A stretch of 64,000 nucleotides of DNA. Origin: Klenkia soli. GTDB taxonomy: Bacteria > Actinomycetota > Actinomycetes > Mycobacteriales > Geodermatophilaceae. This document shows, one piece after another, positions 56,796 to 64,000 of this stretch. A model generated the notes under the pieces. That model was not told where the DNA came from. It did not search any database and worked only from the letters and a program-made list of their open reading frames with translations. The position numbers and the translations under genes were made by a program. The DNA is taken from contig NZ_FNIR01000008.1 in the NCBI RefSeq assembly GCF_900103975.1, positions 186,001 to 250,000 of the forward strand. Direction: 5' to 3'. Numbering within the stretch: position 1 is the stretch's first letter; every line of letters starts with the position of its first letter.

Positions 56796-57724
56796 GCGCC
56801 GTCCCCGCCCCCGCGACCCGCCCGGACCCCCGCGACCTCACCGGCACGGGCCTGGACGAGGCCTGGGTGACCGACCTGGTCGAGCGCACCCTGGCCGAGG
56901 ACCTCACCGGCGGCTCCCCGCTGCCGCACGCCCCCGACCAAGCCGTCGCCCACGACGTCACCAGCGCGGCCACGGTGCCGGCCACCCAGCGCGGCACCGC
57001 CGACCTGGTCGCCCGGGCCGACGGCGTGGTGGCCGGTCTGCCGGTCGCGGCCCGGGTGTTCGCCCGGCTCTCGCCCTCGGCCACGATCGTGGCCGGCGCG
57101 GCGGACGGGGACGTCGTCCGCCGCGGTGACGTGCTGCTCACGATCTCCGGCCACGTGCGCGCGCTGCTGGCCGCCGAGCGCTCGGCGCTGAACATCGCCA
57201 GCCGGGCCTCGGGCATCGCCACCGCCACCCGGGCCTGGGTCGACGCCGTGGCGGGCACCGGCGCCGTCGTGCTGGACACCCGCAAGACCACCCCGCTGCT
57301 GCGGCCGCTGGAGAAGTACGCGGTGCGCTGCGGCGGCGGCTCGAACAAGCGCATGGGCCTCTACGACGTCGCGATGATCAAGGACAACCACGTCGCCGCC
57401 GCCGGGTCGGTGGCCGCCGCCGTGGCCGCCGTCCGCGAGCGGGCGCCCCGGGTGACCGTGCAGGTCGAGGCGGACACCGTGGCCCAGGCGGTCGAGGCGG
57501 TCGAGGCCGGGGCGGACTTCCTGCTGCTGGACAACATGCCCCCCGACGTCCTGCGCGCGGCCGTGGCGGCCGTCGCCGGCCGGGCCGAGACCGAGGCCAC
57601 CGGCGGGCTCACCCTGGCCGTGGCCCGCGAGGTGGCCGCGACGGGGGTCGACTACCTGTCGGTCGGCGCGCTCACCCACAGCTCGCCCATCCTGGACCTC
57701 GCGCTGGACCTGCGGCCGGCATGA
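56792..57724 (+). CDS. nadC: Nicotinate-nucleotide diphosphorylase (quinolinate phosphoribosyltransferase)
   Basis: A 310-residue enzyme converting quinolinate and PRPP to nicotinate mononucleotide. Signatures are AERSALNIASRASGIATATR, VLDTRKTTPLLRPLEKYAVRCGG, RMGLYDVAMIKDNHV and VQVEADTVAQAVEAVEAGAD with LLDNMPPD. The N-terminal 25 residues are Pro-rich and probably flexible. It shares four bases with nadB and with coaX. The PRPP-dependent step follows NadA/NadB. Confidence 0.96.
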   Translation: MSAVPAPATRPDPRDLTGTGLDEAWVTDLVERTLAEDLTGGSPLPHAPDQAVAHDVTSAATVPATQRGTADLVARADGVVAGLPVAARVFARLSPSATIVAGAADGDVVRRGDVLLTISGHVRALLAAERSALNIASRASGIATATRAWVDAVAGTGAVVLDTRKTTPLLRPLEKYAVRCGGGSNKRMGLYDVAMIKDNHVAAAGSVAAAVAAVRERAPRVTVQVEADTVAQAVEAVEAGADFLLLDNMPPDVLRAAVAAVAGRAETEATGGLTLAVAREVAATGVDYLSVGALTHSSPILDLALDLRPA

Positions 57725-58512
57725 CGCTGCTGTGCGTGGACGTCGGCAACAGCCACACCGTGCTGGCCACCTTCGACGGCGACCGCGTGTCCGGCTGCTG
57801 GCGCGTGCGCACCCAGCCGCGGGCCACCGTCGACGAGATCCAGCTGCTGTGGCGCGGCCTGCTCCGCGACGCCGAGGTCACCGGGGTCGCCGCCTGCTCC
57901 ACCGTGCCCCAGCTGCTGCCGGTGCTGCGCCAGCTGCTGGACCGCCTCGACGTCCCGGTCACCCTCATCGGCCCCGGCGTGCGCACCGGGGTGCCGCTGC
58001 ACGTGGACAACCCGCGCGAGGTCGGCGCCGACCGGGTGGTCACCGCACTGGCCGCCCACGAGCTGTACGGCCGGCGACCCGACGGCACGGGCCGACCGGT
58101 CGTCGTCGTCGACTTCGGCACCTCGACCACCGTGGACGCCGTGGGTCCGGCCGGCCAGTTCCTCGGCGGGGCCCTGGCCCCGGGCGTGGAGGTGTCGCTG
58201 GACGCCCTCGCCGCCCGGGCCGCCCAGCTGCGCTCGGTGGAGCTGACCGTGCCGGCCAAGGCCATCGGCAAGAACACCGTGGCCGCGCTGCAGTCCGGCG
58301 TCGTGCTCGGGTTCGCCGGGTTGGTCGACGGCCTGGTCGACCGGGTCGCCGCCGAGCTGATGGCCACCTTCGGGGTCGGCCCGGTCGTGGTGGCCACCGG
58401 CGGCCTGCACCCCCTGGTCGTGGACAGCTGCCGCTCGGTGGGCGAGCGTGACCCCGACCTCACCGTCCAGGGCCTGCGGCTCGCGCACGAGAAGCACCAG
58501 TCGGCCCGCTGA
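57721..58512 (+). CDS. coaX: Type III pantothenate kinase
   Basis: A 263-residue kinase that starts coenzyme A synthesis from the pantothenate made by the upstream genes. The phosphate motif LCVDVGNSHTVLATF, the pantothenate motif NPREVGADRVVTALAAHELYG, VVVVDFGTSTTVDAVG and GGALAPGVEVSLDALAARAAQL define the type III (CoaX) class, which uses monovalent cations and resists CoA feedback. It is the last gene of the operon and 22 bases precede lysS. Confidence 0.96.
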   Translation: MTLLCVDVGNSHTVLATFDGDRVSGCWRVRTQPRATVDEIQLLWRGLLRDAEVTGVAACSTVPQLLPVLRQLLDRLDVPVTLIGPGVRTGVPLHVDNPREVGADRVVTALAAHELYGRRPDGTGRPVVVVDFGTSTTVDAVGPAGQFLGGALAPGVEVSLDALAARAAQLRSVELTVPAKAIGKNTVAALQSGVVLGFAGLVDGLVDRVAAELMATFGVGPVVVATGGLHPLVVDSCRSVGERDPDLTVQGLRLAHEKHQSAR

Positions 58513-58522
58513 GGGGCCTCCG

Positions 58523-58528
58523 TAGGCT
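58523..58528 (+). promoter_or_regulatory. -10 element of lysS
   Basis: TAGGCT, six bases before the GTG at 58535. It gives lysS its own leaderless promoter independent of the CoA/NAD operon. Confidence 0.6.
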
Positions 58529-58534
58529 TGCCCG

Positions 58535-60040
58535 GTGACCGACGGCCCCACCGACCCCCCGGACGACGAGCTCCCCGAGCAGCTGCGGGTCCGCCGCGGC
58601 AAGCTCGACCGGCTGCGCGAGGCCGGTGTCGACCCCTACCCGGTGTCGGTGCCGCGCACGACGTCGCTGGCCGCGGTGCGCGAGGCCCACCCCGACCTGG
58701 ACGACGACACGCTCACCGGGCAGACCGTGGGCGTGACCGGCCGGGTCATCTTCAGCCGCAACACCGGCAAGCTCTGCTTCGCCACCCTCCGCGAGGGCGG
58801 CACCGAGCTGCAGGTGATGCTCTCCCGCGACCGCGTCGGCGAGGAGGCCCTGGCGGCCTGGAAGTCCGACGTCGACCTCGGCGACCACGTGCTGGTCACC
58901 GGCGAGGTCGGCACCTCCCGGCGGGGCGAGCTGTCGGTGTTCGCCGACTCCTGGCAGCTGGCCGCCAAGGCGCTGCGCCCGCTCCCGGTGGCGCACAAGC
59001 CGATGAGCGAGGAGCTGCGGGTCCGCCGCCGCTACGTCGACCTGATCGTGCGCGACGAGGCGCGGCGCACCGTGCACCAGCGGGCCGCGGTCAACGCCGC
59101 CGTCCGGGCCGGCCTCACCACCCGCGGCTACCTCGAGGTCGAGACGCCGATGCTCCAGGTGGTGCACGGCGGGGCCACCGCGCGTCCTTTCCGCACGCAC
59201 ATGAATGCATTCGACCTCGACCTCTACCTGCGCATCGCGCCGGAACTGTTCCTCAAGCGCTGCATCGTCGGCGGGTTGGACCGCGTCTTCGAGATCAACC
59301 GGAACTTCCGCAACGAGGGCGCGGACTCCTCGCACTCGCCCGAGTTCGCCATGCTCGAGTTCTACGAGGCGCACGCGGACTACCAGGACATGGCGACCAC
59401 CACGCGCGAACTCGTGCAGGAATCGTGCGCGGCATTGTTCGGCGACCACGTCGCCCGCCACCACGACGGCACCGAGGTGGACCTCTCGGGGGAGTGGCCG
59501 CAGGTCTCCCTGTACGGGGTCACCTCGGAGGCGCTGGGCGAGGAGATCACCCCGGCGACCACCGTCGAGGAGCTGCGCGCCCACGCCGCCCGGGTGGACG
59601 TCGGGGTCGACCCCGCCTGGGGGCACGGCAAGCTGGTCGAGGAGCTGTTCGAGGCGCTGGTCCAGCACTCGCTGCAGGACCCGACCTTCGTGCTCGACTA
59701 CCCGACCGACACCTCTCCGCTGACCCGTGCGCACCGCTCCGTCGAGGGCGTGGCCGAGAAGTGGGACCTCTACATCGGCGGCATCGAGCGGGGCACCGGC
59801 TACTCCGAGCTGGTCGACCCCACCGTGCAACGCGAGCGGTTCACCCAGCAGGCGCTGCTGGCGGCCGCCGGCGACCCCGAGGCCATGGTGCTCGACGAGG
59901 ACTTCCTCGAGGCGCTCGAGTACGGCATGCCGCCGACCGGTGGTGTGGGCATGGGCATGGACCGGCTGATGATGACGCTGACCGGTCTCGGTATTCGCGA
60001 GACCATACTGTTCCCATTGGTCCGCCCGATCACGTCCTGA
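58535..60040 (+). CDS. lysS: Lysyl-tRNA synthetase, class II
   Basis: A 501-residue synthetase. The N-terminal anticodon-binding OB fold (about 60-160) is followed by the class II core: motif 1 near [22 protein letters not shown], motif 2 [20 protein letters not shown] and motif 3 [11 protein letters not shown]. The stretch 59188-59450 and the last 60 bases use more AT-rich codons (GAA, AAT, ATT, ATA, TTG) than the rest of the gene, which may mark gene conversion. It precedes lsr2 and clpC in the conserved actinobacterial order. Confidence 0.95.
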   Translation: MTDGPTDPPDDELPEQLRVRRGKLDRLREAGVDPYPVSVPRTTSLAAVREAHPDLDDDTLTGQTVGVTGRVIFSRNTGKLCFATLREGGTELQVMLSRDRVGEEALAAWKSDVDLGDHVLVTGEVGTSRRGELSVFADSWQLAAKALRPLPVAHKPMSEELRVRRRYVDLIVRDEARRTVHQRAAVNAAVRAGLTTRGYLEVETPMLQVVHGGATARPFRTHMNAFDLDLYLRIAPELFLKRCIVGGLDRVFEINRNFRNEGADSSHSPEFAMLEFYEAHADYQDMATTTRELVQESCAALFGDHVARHHDGTEVDLSGEWPQVSLYGVTSEALGEEITPATTVEELRAHAARVDVGVDPAWGHGKLVEELFEALVQHSLQDPTFVLDYPTDTSPLTRAHRSVEGVAEKWDLYIGGIERGTGYSELVDPTVQRERFTQQALLAAAGDPEAMVLDEDFLEALEYGMPPTGGVGMGMDRLMMTLTGLGIRETILFPLVRPITS

Positions 60041-60109
60041 GAATTGGCACTCACCCCTGAGAGCTGTTCGACCCGCGGATTGCGCATTTCCTGAGCGGAT
60101 GTGGTGGAA

Positions 60110-60142
60110 TGCATTCACCGCAGCATTTCTGCGGTGAATGCA
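60110..60142. promoter_or_regulatory. Inverted repeat upstream of lsr2
   Basis: A perfect 14-bp inverted repeat (TGCATTCACCGCAG at 60110-60123 and its complement at 60129-60142) around CATTT. It lies 38 bases before the lsr2 ATG in an AT-rich patch. A possible promoter (TTGCGC at 60080 and TGGAAT at 60105, spacing 19) would start transcription inside it, so it may be an operator, an RNA hairpin or both. Confidence 0.6.
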
Positions 60143-60180
60143 CCAGGCCGCCACGGGGGCCGACAGCTACAGGAGTGGAA

Positions 60181-60537
60181 ATGGCACGCAAGGTCCAGGT
60201 CATCCTCAGTGACGACTTCGACGACGACGTCCCCGCCGACGAGACGGTCACGTTCGCCCTCGACGGCACCACCTACGAGATCGACCTCTCGGACAAGAAC
60301 GCGAGCGAGATGCGCGAGGTGTTCGCCAGGTACGTCGGCGCCGCCCGCAAGGTCGCCGGTCGCGGGCGCGCCTCGGGTGCCGGTCGCAGCAAGGCCACCG
60401 GCGGCTCCGGTGCCGGTCGCATGGACCGCGAGCAGGCCGGGGCGATCCGCGACTGGGCCCGCAAGAACGGCCACGAGGTCAGCGACCGCGGCCGCATCCC
60501 GGCCACCGTCGTCGAGGCCTACGAAGCCGCGCACTGA
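60181..60537 (+). CDS. lsr2: Nucleoid-associated protein Lsr2
   Basis: A 118-residue H-NS-like protein that binds AT-rich DNA, silences foreign genes and bridges DNA. The N-terminal dimerisation domain reads [40 protein letters not shown] and LRD-like [16 protein letters not shown] Gly/Ser/Arg linker follows, and the DNA-binding domain ends with [26 protein letters not shown], where Arg-Gly-Arg inserts in the minor groove. The ATG has a CAGGAG site. An AT-rich patch and palindrome lie upstream, and two strong hairpins follow. Confidence 0.96.
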   Translation: MARKVQVILSDDFDDDVPADETVTFALDGTTYEIDLSDKNASEMREVFARYVGAARKVAGRGRASGAGRSKATGGSGAGRMDREQAGAIRDWARKNGHEVSDRGRIPATVVEAYEAAH

Positions 60538-60606
60538 CAGAAGGACCCCCTCGCCCCCCGAACCACGCTCCGCGCGGCCCGGGACCCTGCGAGGGGGCCG
60601 TTCCAT
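60538..60606 (+). terminator. Recurrent terminator-like repeat, copy D
   Basis: Follows the lsr2 stop after CAGAA. Arms GGACCCCCTCGC (60543-60554) and GCGAGGGGGCC (60589-60599), right flank GTTCCATC. Confidence 0.75.
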
Positions 60607-60614
60607 CACGTCAC

Positions 60615-60644
60615 CGGCCCGGTCTCCTCGAGGAGACCGGGCCG
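60615..60644. terminator. Second hairpin after lsr2 (30-bp perfect palindrome)
   Basis: Two 15-base complementary arms meet without a loop at CTCGAG; as RNA it would form a stem of 13 pairs with a 4-base loop. It comes nine bases after copy D and gives lsr2 a double terminator. Confidence 0.75.
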
Positions 60645-60673
60645 TCGTCGTCCGCTGAGGGCGTAACGGGACC

Positions 60674-60699
60674 GGAACACCGTCCGCGCACCATCGGTT
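60674..60699 (+). promoter_or_regulatory. Possible SigH/SigR-type promoter of clpC
   Basis: GGAAC (60674-60678), an 18-base spacer and GTT (60697-60699) match the thiol-stress sigma consensus GGAAT-N18-GTT at all but one base. A separate TACAGT at 60764-60769 may be a housekeeping -10. ClpC genes are under SigH/SigR-type control in some actinobacteria, which makes this plausible. The 235-base gap holds nothing else I can support. Confidence 0.4.
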
Positions 60700-60879
60700 G
60701 AGCAGGGTGGACGACAGCACCCGCCCGGGTGTGGACGGCGCTCCGGCGCCCGTCGTCCGCGACTACAGTGGAACGACCGGTGCCCCGTTCATCGGAGAAC
60801 ACACCGACGACGTCGGTCAGCACGACCCCGCGAGGGGAGCAGCACCGCACGTCCGAGCCGGTCAGAGGGGAAGCAGCAG

Positions 60880-63429
<2,550 letters not shown>

Positions 63430-63497
63430 CAGAAGGACCCCGTCCCACCCCCGGACACGCTGCGCGCGCCCGGGGCCCCTGGGACGGGGCCTCTCCA
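63430..63497 (+). terminator. Recurrent terminator-like repeat, copy E
   Basis: Follows the clpC stop after CAGAA. Arms CCCCGTCCCA (63438-63447) and TGGGACGGGG (63480-63489) differ from copy D at several positions but still pair fully, so the structure is kept. Confidence 0.75.
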
Positions 63498-63557
63498 GCA
63501 CGTCACGTGAGGCCGTCACCCGCACCGCGGGTGGCGGCCTCCGCCGTGTGCGGTGGG

Positions 63558-64000
63558 TCAGGGCGCCGGTGCGAAGCGGGCGCCCACCTCGCTGATGCGT
63601 TCCGCCCGGTGCTCGGGGCGCAGGCGACCGGACCGCTCCAGCTCGCCCAGTCCGTGCAGGACGGACCAGAAGAGCTCCGTGGTCGTCCCGTCGCCGTGCA
63701 CGGCGACGGCGAGCGCGTCGAACCCGGCGCGGAGCTCCGCCTCGTTGCCCTCGACGGCGAAGTGCGCCTCGATCGGGAGCCGGAACATCGCTTCGTAGAG
63801 CGCCGGGTGGTGGGCGGCGAAGTCGAGGTAGGCACGGGCGACCGCCTCCACGGCGCCGCGCCCGCCGTGACCGTCGGTCGCGGCCCGGCACGACGACGCC
63901 AGCTCGGCGAAACCCTGGAGCGCGACCGCGCTCATGACCTCGGTCTTGCCTCCCGGGAAGTGCCCGTAGAGCACGGGCTGGGTGTAGCCGATGGCGTCGG
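63558..64000 (-). CDS. TetR family regulator, truncated at the window edge
   Basis: The C-terminal 147 residues of a TetR-type regulator; the gene starts beyond base 64000. The visible part begins inside the recognition helix (DAIGYTQPVLYGHFPGGKTEVMSAV), then a ligand domain with YLDFAAHHPALYEAMFRLPIEAHF, ELFWSVLHGLGELERSGRLRPEHRAER and a short tail. The AAHHPALYEAMF and LHGL pattern is of the WHG type C-terminal domain. It is convergent with clpC across terminator copy E. Target and ligand cannot be judged. Confidence 0.85.
   Translation of the reverse strand, partial: DAIGYTQPVLYGHFPGGKTEVMSAVALQGFAELASSCRAATDGHGGRGAVEAVARAYLDFAAHHPALYEAMFRLPIEAHFAVEGNEAELRAGFDALAVAVHGDGTTTELFWSVLHGLGELERSGRLRPEHRAERISEVGARFAPAP

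Noticed and set aside
60705-60736. Fourth copy of the two-box GTCCACA motif
   Set aside because: Only one box is exact, the spacing is about 25 rather than 19, the flanks do not match, and it points away from clpC.

Overview
The window is very GC-rich DNA with dense gene packing, many 1-4 base gene overlaps, frequent GTG starts and many genes that begin right at a predicted transcription start. It carries mycothiol-type arsenate reductase, Lsr2, ClpC, an actinobacterial topoisomerase I with a Lys/Ala tail and the 'helicase/secretion' Flp neighbourhood. Together these point to an Actinomycetota chromosome; a Geodermatophilaceae-like organism is my guess, not proven. From memory, the gene order from about 13 kb to the end resembles, in inverted order, the M. 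tuberculosis interval from clpC1/lsr2/lysS through panC-panD, folE-folK, ftsH, hpt-tilS, ppa and tmk/topA to the Rv3649-Rv3661 Flp/helicase region. It is core chromosome, not a mobile island: I see no integrase, transposase, phage gene or CRISPR array, and no gene-free stretch longer than 300 bases.

Layout. 0-4 kb: end of cobN, an FKBP lipoprotein, a frameshifted TPR-type gene, and a TetR regulator divergent from a zinc alcohol dehydrogenase with two matching operators between them. 4-9.8 kb: a tightly overlapping minus-strand phosphatase-cobU-cobS-pabBC operon, a Fic-like protein, an aldo/keto reductase and a YkvA protein. 9.8-13.8 kb: argG, then a HAD phosphatase/histidine kinase/response regulator operon. 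13.8-21.2 kb: a Flp/Tad-type pilus operon (tadZ, tadA, tadB, tadC, pilin-like DUF4244, two TadE-like proteins) facing a DECH-box helicase. 21.4-23.2 kb: a WXG100-like protein with a WXG-DUF1023 hydrolase. 23.3-28.9 kb: topA, methyltransferase, tmk, holB. 28.9-31.1 kb: tRNA-Thr and an ars operon. 31.1-35 kb: RibD-like reductase, a DHPS-like protein, TetR with DUF1772, nitronate monooxygenase. 35-44.7 kb: ppa, a PBP4-type carboxypeptidase, a DUF2342 metalloprotease, tilS, hpt, ftsH and the folate operon folE-folP-folB-folK. 44.7-49.9 kb: an osmoprotectant ABC transporter with two tandem binding proteins. 49.9-52.7 kb: DUF1684, a coiled-coil membrane protein, an SDR. 52.9-63.4 kb: a CoA/NAD operon (DUF2520, panC, panD, nadB, nadC, coaX), lysS, lsr2, clpC. 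63.6 kb to the end: a truncated TetR.

The strongest unexplained signals are four. (1) A 32-bp two-box motif, GTCGTCCACA-N9-(N3)GTCCACAGAT, with both boxes exactly 19 bp apart, lies about 50 bp ahead of all three transcription units of the Flp/helicase neighbourhood, which suggests one regulon. (2) Both osmoprotectant-binding proteins look circularly permuted: the block that normally ends this family is at the N-terminus. (3) The two binding-protein genes share a duplicated leader with two hairpins, one showing compensatory base changes. (4) A terminator-like hairpin of about 66 bp recurs five times right after stop codons. In addition, about fifteen genes have a NANNNT -10 element 6-8 bases before the start codon, so leaderless mRNAs appear to be the norm here.
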